This document shows positions 1-6,418 of a stretch of DNA of 7,087 nucleotides, in pieces. The stretch comes from Prevotellaceae bacterium (GTDB lineage: Bacteria > Bacteroidota > Bacteroidia > Bacteroidales > UBA932). Every line of letters begins with the position of its first letter. Position 1 is the first letter of the stretch. The DNA is taken from contig JAIRKV010000208.1 of the NCBI GenBank assembly GCA_031259935.1, positions 1 to 7,087 on the forward strand, given 5' to 3'. The notes beneath the pieces are model-generated. The model ran no database searches. It was not told the origin of the DNA and saw only the letters and a list, made by a program, of their open reading frames with translations. The position numbers and the translations under genes were made by a program.

Positions 1-79
1 CAATTTACAAAATAAATTCCAGGTGATAGATGATTGGTAATTATTTATCTGTAAATTTTGTTAAATTTAAACGATTGTT

Positions 80-110
80 ATTGGTCATATTATAAAAAAC
101 AGTAAATTTG
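80..110 (+). promoter_or_regulatory. Putative Bacteroidetes-type promoter of the three-gene + strand operon
   Basis: TAAATTTG at 103-110 is an exact match to the Bacteroidetes -7 consensus TAnnTTTG. ATTG at 80-83 matches three of four bases of the -33 element TTTG, and the 19-base spacer is the usual length. Transcription would begin a few bases after 110, about 15-20 bases before the ATG at 136. This argues against the in-frame TTG at 115 as the start of the first gene. The rest of 1-79 is A/T-rich, and I see no gene in it. The promoter is inferred from motif match only. Confidence 0.55.
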
Positions 111-135
111 ACGCTTGAAAATAAAAATAAAATAT

Positions 136-378
136 ATGTTCATACGAATAACACGACTTTTATTGATAATTATCGCTGCAATCTTTTTGGGAATGTGCAT
201 TGTTTGGTGGTTTATGTATATTGCAAACGGCGAAACAACATTAATGTTGAACATTGCAATGTTGGGTTCAATCATATTGATAGCAGCAATTATCATATTG
301 CAATTATGGGAAAATCGCAGGTATAAAAAAGCAAAAACAGCCAAAGAACAGGAAGAATCAGAAAAAAATAAAGTTTAA
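136..378 (+). CDS. Small two-helix membrane protein, function unknown
   Basis: This ORF encodes an 80-residue protein that I do not recognise as a named family. Two hydrophobic segments are clear, at about residues 7-29 and 36-57, joined by a short polar loop (about NGETT). The tail, about residues 59-80, is rich in Lys, Arg and Glu, and Arg residues also occur before the first helix. By the positive-inside rule both ends should be cytoplasmic, forming a helical hairpin in the inner membrane. I chose ATG 136 over the in-frame TTG at 115 (87 residues) because 115 falls almost on the predicted transcription start and the A-rich stretch before 136 looks like a Bacteroidetes initiation region. 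The sugar kinase gene starts 30 bp downstream on the same strand, so co-transcription is likely. The high hydrophobicity and the position behind a promoter support a real gene, but its role cannot be read from the sequence. Confidence 0.7.
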   Translation: MFIRITRLLLIIIAAIFLGMCIVWWFMYIANGETTLMLNIAMLGSIILIAAIIILQLWENRRYKKAKTAKEQEESEKNKV

Positions 379-408
379 ATAATAAAAACATCATCAAAAA
401 CTAAAAAA

Positions 409-1383
409 ATGGATACAAAAAAATTAGTTGTAGGAATAGACATAGGCGGCACCAATACTAAATTCGGCATGGTTGACCGTATCGGGAACATATACGTCGA
501 AGAAAATATTTCGACGCCGTTTTACCGCGTTTTTGACGATTACATTAATGCAGTAAAAGATGTTATCGTAAAACTTGAAAAAAATGTAGAAAACGCCGAA
601 ATCATTGGAATAGGAATTGGAGCGCCAAATGGAAACCACAACACGGGAGCAATAGCGCTTGCTGCAAATTTGCCATGGACGGGAATTTTGCCAATCGTAG
701 CAAAACTGCAAAAATTTTTTCCAAGTACATGCATAGTACTGGATAACGATGCAAATGCAGCCGCCATTGGCGAAATGATTTACGGCGGAGCGGCAAAAAT
801 GAGAGATTTTCTTTTTGTTACGCTTGGAACAGGAGTTGGCAGCGGATTTGTTGCCAACGGCGAAATGATTTACGGACACGATGGCCTTGCCGGCGAACTC
901 GGACATGTTATTGTAGAAAAAAACGGACGTGAATGCGGCTGCGGACGATGCGGATGCCTTGAAACTTACGCTTCGGCGCCGGGCATAAAACGTACAGTTT
1001 CGGAACTTTTGTCTAAAAGTAATGAAGACAGCGTTTTTCGTCATAAAAGCCTCGACGAATTTGAAGCAAAAAATATTACCGAAGCAGCACAAAACGGAGA
1101 CAAAATCGCAATCGCCGCATTTCGGATAACAGGCGAAATTCTTGGGCTTGCTCTTGCAAATGCTGTTGCAATAACAGTGCCTGAAGCAATATTCCTGTTT
1201 GGCGGTCTGGCAAAATCAGGCAATTTTATTTTTGAACCGACAATCGCAGCGTTCGAAAGAAATATACTTAAATTTTGGAAAGATAAAATAAAAATTCTTC
1301 CATCCGAACTGCAAAACAAAGATGTATCAATACTCGGTTCGGCTTCGCTTGCATGGAATTCTATCAACAAAGGTTCGTTGTAA
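409..1383 (+). CDS. ROK-family sugar kinase (glucokinase-like)
   Basis: The 324-residue product has the normal length for a cytoplasmic ROK kinase, a family that phosphorylates glucose, N-acetylglucosamine, N-acetylmannosamine or related sugars with ATP. The N-terminal phosphate-binding motif DIGGTNTK is at residues 11-18. The catalytic Asp is probably D114 in LDNDANAAA. A glycine-rich GTGVGSG is at 140-146. GELGH (162-166) supplies the sugar-contacting Glu and the zinc-ligand His166. The zinc motif CGCGRCGCLE at 176-185 gives ligands C176, C178 and C183, with an extra Cys at 181. FGGLA at 264-268 fits the nucleotide site. There is no N-terminal helix-turn-helix, so this is a kinase rather than a ROK repressor. 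It lies between two small membrane-protein genes (gaps of 30 and 24 bp), probably in one operon. Glucokinase is the usual annotation for Bacteroidetes homologues, but sugar specificity cannot be fixed from motifs, so I give no gene symbol. Confidence 0.93.
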   Translation: MDTKKLVVGIDIGGTNTKFGMVDRIGNIYVEENISTPFYRVFDDYINAVKDVIVKLEKNVENAEIIGIGIGAPNGNHNTGAIALAANLPWTGILPIVAKLQKFFPSTCIVLDNDANAAAIGEMIYGGAAKMRDFLFVTLGTGVGSGFVANGEMIYGHDGLAGELGHVIVEKNGRECGCGRCGCLETYASAPGIKRTVSELLSKSNEDSVFRHKSLDEFEAKNITEAAQNGDKIAIAAFRITGEILGLALANAVAITVPEAIFLFGGLAKSGNFIFEPTIAAFERNILKFWKDKIKILPSELQNKDVSILGSASLAWNSINKGSL

Positions 1384-1407
1384 ATTATTAACATTAAAAA
1401 AATAACG

Positions 1408-1890
1408 ATGATACGCTATATTAAAAGAACAGTCAAATTTGCAATATATCTGATTGTATTACTGCTTCTGATATTGATGTTCATATATTTTATGAGTAAA
1501 GATGTCATGTCGGAAAACGCAAGTCTGTTTCGTTTTTTAGAAGATGAACGACCGCTGCAAATGGTTATTTTGGTAGCCGCTGTTGCTGTTATATATCCGT
1601 TTATAGGATTTGCCAAAGTAAAAATATATTTGAACAAGCCTGTAAATGAAGATAAAAATGAAATAATAGAATTGTTCGCTCTACGCAAATATGTACTTGT
1701 TAGCGACGAAAATAAAATACTGACTTTTCGTCCGAAAAACAAATTTAACAGACTTACCCGCATGTACGAAGATTTGCTTGAACTGGATTATTCGGATACG
1801 GTTTTGAAATTTGAAGGTTTGCGAAAAGATGTGTACAGATACAAACGCATGCTCGAAGAATTTGCACGAAAAAGCAGGACAGAAGATTAG
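1408..1890 (+). CDS. Two-helix membrane protein with cytoplasmic tail, function unknown
   Basis: This gene encodes 160 residues. The basic N-terminus (MIRYIKRTVK) is followed by a long hydrophobic helix at about residues 11-29, a 20-residue charged loop, a second helix at about 51-69, and a soluble, charged tail from about 72 to 160. Positive charges at the N-terminus and after the second helix predict that both ends are cytoplasmic. The tail has a distinctive stretch from TFRPKNKFNRLTRMYEDL (about 106-123) to FEGLRKDVYRYKRMLEEF (about 135-152), probably a small alpha/beta fold ending in a helix. I recall hypothetical proteins of this type in Bacteroidales but know of no assigned function. 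It starts 24 bp after the ROK kinase stop and appears to be the last gene of the operon. The start is the first ATG after an A-rich stretch, directly before the basic segment, and no Shine-Dalgarno sequence is visible. Confidence 0.8.
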   Translation: MIRYIKRTVKFAIYLIVLLLLILMFIYFMSKDVMSENASLFRFLEDERPLQMVILVAAVAVIYPFIGFAKVKIYLNKPVNEDKNEIIELFALRKYVLVSDENKILTFRPKNKFNRLTRMYEDLLELDYSDTVLKFEGLRKDVYRYKRMLEEFARKSRTED

Positions 1891-1944
1891 CATATAAGAA
1901 ACTGCTCAAAATATTTCAGACATCTTTGCTCGTACGAAGAAAAT

Positions 1945-1970
1945 TAATGATTTGAATATGAAATCAATTA
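1945..1970. terminator. Weak AT-rich hairpin between convergent genes
   Basis: TAATGATTT (1945-1953) can pair with AAATCAATTA (1961-1970), with one bulged base and a 7-base loop. A T-rich stretch follows on the + strand. It lies between the convergent ends of the + strand operon and the PAP2 gene, and it overlaps the PAP2 stop codon. The position suits a terminator, but the stem is nearly all A/T pairs and could be chance in such A/T-rich DNA. Confidence 0.22.
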
Positions 1971-2531
1971 TTCATTTTGTTTTGCATTATTAATTCCGCA
2001 TAGTTTAATCAATATCTTTCCGCAAAGTATTCCCAAAAATGCGCCGCAAAGCACATCTCCAAAAAAATGTACGCCGAGATAAATGCGTGAATAACTGTAA
2101 ACAAATGCCCATAAAAAAATCAATATCGAAATGTATTTCGTACGCAAACATGCATGAACAAATGTAGCAATTGTGAAACCTGTTGCCGCATGAGACGACA
2201 CAAAACTAAACGATTCTGCCGTGTATCCTTTCACAAAATGCAACATGCTTTGTAATTCTGCCGTATTGCAAGGACGCAGACGTGCAACATTCGGTTTTAT
2301 AAAAACCGATATAATAATGCTGATAAAGATTACTGCAAGCGCTAAAAATAAAATATTTTGCCGGCATCGCGGTTTTCCGACTGCAATAAACGCAAAAACG
2401 ACAGCCGCATAAATTACGCACGAACAATACCACTGCGTTATGTGAAACATTAGAAAATCAAGCATTTCGCAATGTAAATTATTTATAAAAAGACTTATTT
2501 TTATATCAATATTTTCTATAAATTCAAGCAT
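1968..2531 (-). CDS. PAP2-family membrane phosphatase
   Basis: The 187-residue polytopic membrane protein carries all three motifs of the PAP2 phosphatase superfamily. These are KxxxxxxRP at K79-R86-P87, SSH at 112-114, and SRxxxxxHxxxD at S148-R149-H155-D159. H114 would be the acid-base histidine and H155 the nucleophile that forms the phospho-enzyme. The motifs sit at membrane edges between about five or six hydrophobic segments (near 38-51, 59-78, 112-127, 132-148 and 158-178). Bacterial members of this size dephosphorylate undecaprenyl pyrophosphate, phosphatidylglycerol phosphate or lipid A phosphates; the sequence does not say which. The usual Pro before SxH is Val here. Nine cysteines in 187 residues is high for a membrane protein. 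The gene is the last of the - strand run, 50 bp after obg, so it may be read from that transcript. The ATG fits the family's usual short N-terminus (FIENIDIKISLFINN). Confidence 0.9.
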   Translation of the reverse strand: MLEFIENIDIKISLFINNLHCEMLDFLMFHITQWYCSCVIYAAVVFAFIAVGKPRCRQNILFLALAVIFISIIISVFIKPNVARLRPCNTAELQSMLHFVKGYTAESFSFVSSHAATGFTIATFVHACLRTKYISILIFLWAFVYSYSRIYLGVHFFGDVLCGAFLGILCGKILIKLCGINNAKQNE

Positions 2532-2581
2532 TTTTCAGTGATTTGAAAATTAATAAAAAACGGTTAATTTTTTAATATCTT

Positions 2582-3571
2582 TTATCTGTTCAATTCATTC
2601 CACAGCAAGTCTTTAAGTTCGACAATACCTTTATTTGCAACCGATGAAATAAATATATGCGGAATATCGGGCAATTTTTTTTCCAATTCGCTTACAAGTT
2701 CCCCGTCAAGCATATCGCTTTTGGTTATTGCAAGCGCCCGTTTTTTGTCAAGTAATTCGGGATTATACTGTTTCAGTTCGTTAATCAGAATTTTATATTC
2801 ATTATAAATATCGTCACTGTCGGCAGGAATCATAAAAAGCAACATCGAATTGCGTTCAATGTGCCGAAGGAATCTCAAACCAAGCCCTTTGCCTTCGTGC
2901 GCTCCTTCAATAATTCCGGGAATATCTGCTACGACAAATGATTTTCCATCGCGATAAGATGCTATTCCCAAATTCGGTTCGAGCGTAGTAAAAGCATAGT
3001 TGGCAATTTTAGGTTTTGCCGCCGATATTACCGATAACAAAGTTGATTTTCCCGCATTTGGAAATCCAACCAAACCGACATCTGCCAAAAGTTTAAGTTC
3101 AAGGATATACCATCCTTCTTCGCCTGTTTCGCCCGGTTGTGCATAGCGTGGAGTTTGATTTGTTGCCGATTTGAAAAAAGCATTTCCCATTCCGCCGCGT
3201 CCGCCTTTAAGCAGGATTTTTTGTTCGCCGTCTTCGGTAATTTCGCATAAAGTTTCTGCTGTTTCCGCATTTTTTACAACAGTTCCGAGCGGGACGTCAA
3301 TAATTACATCTTTCCCGTTTGCGCCGGTACTCAAAGCGCCGCTTCCGTTGACGCCGTTTTCGGCAAAAATATGTCGTTGAAAACGCAAATGGATTAAAGT
3401 CCAGTATTGTTTGTTTCCTCGAAAAATAATATTTCCGCCGCTGCCGCCGTTGCCGCCGTCGGGACCGCCTTTTGCAACGTATTTTTCGCGATGCAAATGT
3501 ACCGAACCGCTGCCGCCGTTGCCCGAACGTAAAAATATTTTTACATAATCTACAAAATTGGATTGTGACAT
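2582..3571 (-). CDS. obg: Obg/CgtA GTPase, short form without OCT domain
   Basis: This is the conserved Obg GTPase, which binds the 50S subunit late in ribosome assembly and links GTP/ppGpp status to growth. The 329-residue product starts with the glycine-rich Obg fold (about 4-160), including [12 protein letters not shown] at 35-46 and [12 protein letters not shown] at 122-133. The G domain follows, with G1 GFPNAGKST (169-177), switch region FTTLEP (194-199), G3 DIPGI (216-220), G4 TKSD (283-286, in place of NKxD) and G5 SSVANKGI (309-316). The protein ends just after the G domain, so the C-terminal OCT domain of Bacillus-type Obg is absent. I believe this is normal for Bacteroidetes, so it is not a truncation. 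ATG 3571 is the natural start, directly before [16 protein letters not shown]. The 162-bp gap upstream may hold its own promoter. Confidence 0.97.
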   Translation of the reverse strand: MSQSNFVDYVKIFLRSGNGGSGSVHLHREKYVAKGGPDGGNGGSGGNIIFRGNKQYWTLIHLRFQRHIFAENGVNGSGALSTGANGKDVIIDVPLGTVVKNAETAETLCEITEDGEQKILLKGGRGGMGNAFFKSATNQTPRYAQPGETGEEGWYILELKLLADVGLVGFPNAGKSTLLSVISAAKPKIANYAFTTLEPNLGIASYRDGKSFVVADIPGIIEGAHEGKGLGLRFLRHIERNSMLLFMIPADSDDIYNEYKILINELKQYNPELLDKKRALAITKSDMLDGELVSELEKKLPDIPHIFISSVANKGIVELKDLLWNELNR

Positions 3572-3619
3572 AAATATTAATTTTTGATATAATTGAATTT
3601 TAACTGCATTTTATAAAGT

Positions 3620-3651
3620 TAAATTTACTTGTTTCTTTTCATTTGTAAAAA
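3620..3651 (-). promoter_or_regulatory. Possible weak promoter upstream of obg
   Basis: Read on the - strand, TTTT (within 3647-3651) is followed after 19 bases by TAAATTTA at 3620-3627. Each element differs by one base from the Bacteroidetes consensus TTTG / TAnnTTTG, and the spacing is right. The site is about 50 bp before the obg ATG, in a 162-bp gap that is long for this cluster. In A/T-rich DNA near-matches are common, so this is tentative. I see nothing else clear in 3572-3733. Confidence 0.22.
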
Positions 3652-3733
3652 CTTAGAATCCTCTTTATGTGCGCTGTGCAGTGAAATATTGTAAAAGCAA
3701 ATCTTATATTAAGCGTATTTATCTGATTTTCGA

Positions 3734-5185
3734 TTATAAATTACTTAGTATCTTTTTTGCATTTTCGTTATTTGGATCAAGTTCAAGCGATTTCACATAA
3801 AATTCCTTTGCACGTTTTTTATCGTTTGCTTTTAAATATGCTTCTCCCAAACTGTCATAAACATTAGAAGATTCGGGATAGGCATCTGCATTCATTTGAA
3901 ATAATTTGACAGCCTGTTCATAATCGTTTGCATATAAATAATCGTATCCCAAATTATTCATGCCCGATTCCGAAAACATCTGTTTGTCGATATTATTTTT
4001 TTTGAATGTACGATACTGTTTATATGCTTTGTCTGCGCCTTCTTTTTTAATAAGAGTAAAAAATTGCGCTTCACGGTTGAAAAGTTCTTCCTGCGGAGCT
4101 ATTATTTGCATTGCTTGAGTTTTCCATGCATCAATTTTTTCATTTGCCACGGGTTTTAAGGAATCAACGAAATTTTTAAGTGTGGAAAAGAATAAATCAG
4201 GTTCTTCTCTGTAAGTATTATGACCTGATTTTTCGAATAATACAAATTGTGCATTGGGATGATTTTCTTTAAAAACAGCGGCTTTTTCAGCGCTCCATGT
4301 TAAATCCCATTTTCCTTCACATATTAATGTCGGTATTGGATTATTGTCGAATACATGCCGAAAATCATATTTGCTGTAACTTGCGCCCATGACAGAATTA
4401 AAATTTGTGTCATGTATCCATTCGTATAATGCGGTGCGAATTACTTCTTCTTTTGAAGGTTTATAAAAATTCTGCCGTTTCCAGTCTCCGTTTATATCTT
4501 TGTTGTATATCGCCTGAATCATGTTTATTTTATCTTCATTGTACAGTGCATAGATTTCACGAATACGCTGTTTTTCGTCTTCGCTTATGAATTGCATCTC
4601 TCTCGACGGATAGATTGCGTCATTGTGAAGAAGAGCAGATGCGCTCATTAATACCAATCCTGCAACATGTTCGGGATAAATAGCCGTATAATATTGAGCC
4701 AAAGCGCCGCCGTATGAATATCCGCATACTGTCCACTGTTCGATACCAAGTTTTATTCTCAGTTTGTCCAAATCATCAATCGCCTGTCTGAAAGTATATC
4801 CATCGCCTGCAACATATTCCGACTGACCGCATCCACGCTGATCGTAGTAAATTATTTGCATAAATTTTGCAGCGCGGTTGAACCATGGATGGAAATAATG
4901 ATGTGTTCCTCCCGGACCTCCGTTAACAAGCACCAGAGGCATTCCTTTGCCTTCAACTTCACAATACAGTTTACAGTCGCCAATATCTATCATTTGCCCT
5001 TTCATTCCTAATTCATCGCACAAACTGGGCAAACTGTCTATTTGTAAATAAATACTGTCTTCAATATAAGAAATATTGTCTAAAACGGACTCTTGTCTGA
5101 TTTGCTTCTTTTTGCACGACTGTATTAATATTGCGCCGGTAATCAGCGCCATCAGCATAAAACCTGTTTTTAATTCTCTTTTCAT
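3734..5185 (-). CDS. Lipoprotein alpha/beta-hydrolase (prolyl aminopeptidase-like) with C-terminal TPR tail
   Basis: The 483-residue product appears to be an exported lipoprotein hydrolase. A basic N-terminus and hydrophobic stretch lead to IQSC, which places the lipidated Cys at residue 24, followed by KKK. The alpha/beta-hydrolase domain spans about 65-345. NGGPGG (88-93) is the oxyanion-hole motif, a variant of the HGGPG of proline iminopeptidases; YYDQRGCGQS (113-122) is also typical of them. The nucleophile elbow GYSYGG gives S157, and the likely triad partners are D294 (EGKWD) and H322 (KSGHN). A helical cap probably covers about 185-280. From about 350, a helical linker leads into TPR-like repeats (about 408-483: NNLGYDYLYANDYEQAVKLF, then VYDSLGEAYLKANDKKRAKE). 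Similar tails occur on beta-lactamase-like serine hydrolases of Bacteroidetes. The substrate is unknown; peptidase or esterase activity is possible. It starts 15 bp after adk stops and is likely co-transcribed with it. Confidence 0.9.
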   Translation of the reverse strand: MKRELKTGFMLMALITGAILIQSCKKKQIRQESVLDNISYIEDSIYLQIDSLPSLCDELGMKGQMIDIGDCKLYCEVEGKGMPLVLVNGGPGGTHHYFHPWFNRAAKFMQIIYYDQRGCGQSEYVAGDGYTFRQAIDDLDKLRIKLGIEQWTVCGYSYGGALAQYYTAIYPEHVAGLVLMSASALLHNDAIYPSREMQFISEDEKQRIREIYALYNEDKINMIQAIYNKDINGDWKRQNFYKPSKEEVIRTALYEWIHDTNFNSVMGASYSKYDFRHVFDNNPIPTLICEGKWDLTWSAEKAAVFKENHPNAQFVLFEKSGHNTYREEPDLFFSTLKNFVDSLKPVANEKIDAWKTQAMQIIAPQEELFNREAQFFTLIKKEGADKAYKQYRTFKKNNIDKQMFSESGMNNLGYDYLYANDYEQAVKLFQMNADAYPESSNVYDSLGEAYLKANDKKRAKEFYVKSLELDPNNENAKKILSNL

Positions 5186-5200
5186 TTTATTTTATTTTAT
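5186..5200 (-). repeat. Triple ATAAA pentamer filling the adk-hydrolase spacer
   Basis: The whole 15-bp gap between the adk stop and the hydrolase ATG is three perfect tandem copies of ATAAA on the coding (-) strand (TTTAT on +). Its place directly before the ATG makes it the translation-initiation region of the hydrolase. A-rich sequence there is typical of Bacteroidetes, but an exact pentamer array is unusual and could change length by strand slippage. Confidence 0.85.
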
Positions 5201-5776
5201 TTACATTGATTCTTCCATCAATTCGCAAATTTTCTCAAAAATATCTTCAATATTTCCTGTTCCGTCAACTGATTTGAATTTTTTTTGCTGTTTGTAATAG
5301 TCTGCAAGTATTGCAGTTTGTTTGTTGTAGGTATCGATACGGTTTTTTATTGTATTTATATCCCGGTCGTCGCTGCGTTGCGATACTTTTCCACGTTCGA
5401 GAATACGTTTTATAATTTCTTCATCGTGTACATCAATGGCTATCATCATTGCTATTTCCTGTTTTTCATCATTCATTATTTCATCAAGTTTACGCGCTTG
5501 AGCAACTGTTCGCGGAAAGCCATCAAAAATAATTCTTTCATCATTTTTCATGTTTTTTATTCGTAACCGTACCATTTCGGCAACAATTTCGTCGGGAACA
5601 AGCTGTCCGCTGTCAATGATTTTTTTTGCCTGTAAACCGATTTCGGTTGCACGCTTTATTTCATCGCGAAGCATATCGCCTGTAGACAAATGCGTGAATT
5701 TGTATCTGTCAACCAGTAATTGCGCCTGTGTACCTTTTCCTGCGCCCGGAGGTCCAAAAAGTAATATATGTTTCAT
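5201..5776 (-). CDS. adk: Adenylate kinase, short-LID form
   Basis: This cytoplasmic enzyme catalyses ATP + AMP = 2 ADP and so sets the adenylate balance. The P-loop GPPGAGKGT is at 8-16. STGDMLR at 31-37 and DGFPRT at 85-90 belong to the AMP-binding region. The LID segment is short, about ERGKVSQRSDDRD at 127-139, and lacks the cysteine zinc site of the long bacterial form. Arg128, Arg134 and Arg138 are candidates for phosphate contact. At 191 residues it matches the short form and is complete. The ATG at 5776 lies directly before the first beta strand (HILLFGPPG). hpt ends 12 bp upstream, and the hydrolase begins 15 bp downstream. The hpt-adk order is what I expect in Bacteroidetes, where obg usually comes next; here it is displaced. 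The product is essential in most bacteria, so this gene should be intact and expressed. Confidence 0.97.
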   Translation of the reverse strand: MKHILLFGPPGAGKGTQAQLLVDRYKFTHLSTGDMLRDEIKRATEIGLQAKKIIDSGQLVPDEIVAEMVRLRIKNMKNDERIIFDGFPRTVAQARKLDEIMNDEKQEIAMMIAIDVHDEEIIKRILERGKVSQRSDDRDINTIKNRIDTYNKQTAILADYYKQQKKFKSVDGTGNIEDIFEKICELMEESM

Positions 5777-5788
5777 TGTTTTTATTTT

Positions 5789-6331
5789 TTATTCTGTAAT
5801 TTTATAAAGATCTTTCAAATTTCTTCCGAGTTCATTATAATCCAAGCCGAATCCGACAATAAAATCGTTTGGAATTTCCATTGCTACATAATCCAGCGCC
5901 AGCGGCTTTTTATAAATATTGGGTTTTAAAAGCATGGTAGCAATTTTTATTTGTTTTGGATGATGATTTGCTGTAAGCATTTGATAAAGTTTCGTAATAG
6001 TATGTCCCGTATCTACAATATCTTCTACCAGTATTACTGTTCGTCCGTCGATATTGGTATTCAAGCCAAGCACTTCGCAAAATTCTCCTGTTGATTTTGT
6101 TCCTTCGTACGATGATACACGCAAAAAAGTAAGTTCACAATCAAAATCAAGATTTTTCATCAATTCTGCCAAAAACATGAACGAACCGTTAAGTACGCCT
6201 GCAATCAGCGGAATATGTTCGTTTGACATATCTGCATTAATTTTTTGTGCAAGTGCGACTATTGACTTGTTGACAGTTGCATAATCTATGTATTTTTTAA
6301 ACTTTTTATCTCCAAGAGTTATTGTATTCAT
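5789..6331 (-). CDS. hpt: Hypoxanthine phosphoribosyltransferase
   Basis: This purine salvage enzyme transfers the phosphoribosyl group from PRPP to hypoxanthine, and often guanine, giving IMP or GMP in the cytoplasm. The 180-residue length is standard. The PRPP-binding motif VILVEDIVDTGHT lies at 99-111, with the acidic pair E103-D104. VLNGS (46-50) and SSYEGT (73-78) form the pyrophosphate-binding and flexible loops. K136 in LLKP is the likely purine-contacting lysine, and FIVGFGLDYNELGRNL (157-172) is the conserved C-terminal segment. It is the first gene of the - strand run, with adk following after 12 bp. Upstream lies the 200-bp gap shared with the divergent purE. The ATG at 6331 is preceded by A/T-rich sequence without a Shine-Dalgarno sequence. 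Pairing with adk and purE fits a purine nucleotide role. Confidence 0.96.
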   Translation of the reverse strand: MNTITLGDKKFKKYIDYATVNKSIVALAQKINADMSNEHIPLIAGVLNGSFMFLAELMKNLDFDCELTFLRVSSYEGTKSTGEFCEVLGLNTNIDGRTVILVEDIVDTGHTITKLYQMLTANHHPKQIKIATMLLKPNIYKKPLALDYVAMEIPNDFIVGFGLDYNELGRNLKDLYKITE

Positions 6332-6351
6332 ATCAAAAAATTATATACTGT

Positions 6352-6385
6352 TTTGTAATAAACTGCGAAAATAATATTATTTTTG
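6352..6385 (+). promoter_or_regulatory. Putative purE promoter
   Basis: TTTG at 6352-6355 and TATTTTTG at 6378-6385 match both Bacteroidetes consensus elements exactly. The spacer is 22 bases, slightly longer than the usual 19-21. Transcription would begin near 6392, leaving an untranslated leader of roughly 140 bases before purE. The -7 box lies within the right half of an inverted repeat, so a protein bound there would be expected to affect this promoter. Confidence 0.42.
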
Positions 6386-6386
6386 C
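6365..6386. repeat. 22-bp inverted repeat in the hpt-purE divergent region
   Basis: The inner 16 bases (6368-6383) form a perfect palindrome. The symmetry continues outward to GC at 6365-6366 and 6385-6386, broken only at 6367 (G) against 6384 (T). The half-site is 11 bases with no spacer. The right half holds the + strand box TATTTTTG. The left half, read on the - strand, holds TATTTTCG at 6373-6366, one base from the -7 consensus and pointing towards hpt. A mirror-image divergent promoter or a dimeric repressor site is a reasonable inference. Chance is also possible, since the inner palindrome is all A/T. Confidence 0.6.
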
Positions 6387-6399
6387 TATCTGTAATAAA
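6366..6399 (-). promoter_or_regulatory. hpt: Possible hpt operon promoter, mirror of the purE promoter
   Basis: On the - strand TTTA (6399-6396) is followed after 22 bases by TATTTTCG (6373-6366). Each box has one mismatch to the Bacteroidetes consensus. Transcription would start near 6359, about 28 bases before the hpt ATG. The site is the mirror image of the better + strand promoter, which supports it a little, but the match is weaker. Confidence 0.28.
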
Positions 6400-6418
6400 A
6401 AATCTGAATAAAACAGAA

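Noticed and set aside
115..135. TTG start adding seven residues to the first small membrane protein
   Set aside because: It falls at the predicted transcription start and adds only a Lys/Ile repeat; ATG 136 is more plausible.
424..1092. 222-residue open frame on the - strand, antisense to the ROK kinase
   Set aside because: It is wholly inside a strongly supported gene, and its translation is a low-complexity Ser/Phe/Cys-rich sequence with no recognisable domain. It is a shadow frame.
1041..1394. 117-residue open frame on the - strand across the end of the ROK kinase
   Set aside because: It overlaps a confident gene almost completely, and its protein shows no motif.
2546..2571. AAAATTAA/TTAATTTT inverted repeat between obg and the PAP2 gene as a terminator
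   Set aside because: The stem is all A/T with a 10-base loop, and no T-run follows on the transcribed strand. The genes may well be co-transcribed.
2582..2590. Obg truncated at its C-terminus
   Set aside because: The G domain is complete to G5 and the final helix. Absence of the OCT domain is, to my knowledge, normal in this phylum.
3434..3520. Repeated GCCGCC-like trinucleotides in obg
   Set aside because: They encode the glycine-rich Obg fold and are expected from the protein sequence.
5285..5566. 93-residue hydrophobic open frame on the + strand within adk
   Set aside because: The Phe/Ile/Tyr-rich translation mirrors A/T-rich codons of adk. The adk motifs are certain, so a second gene is not supported.
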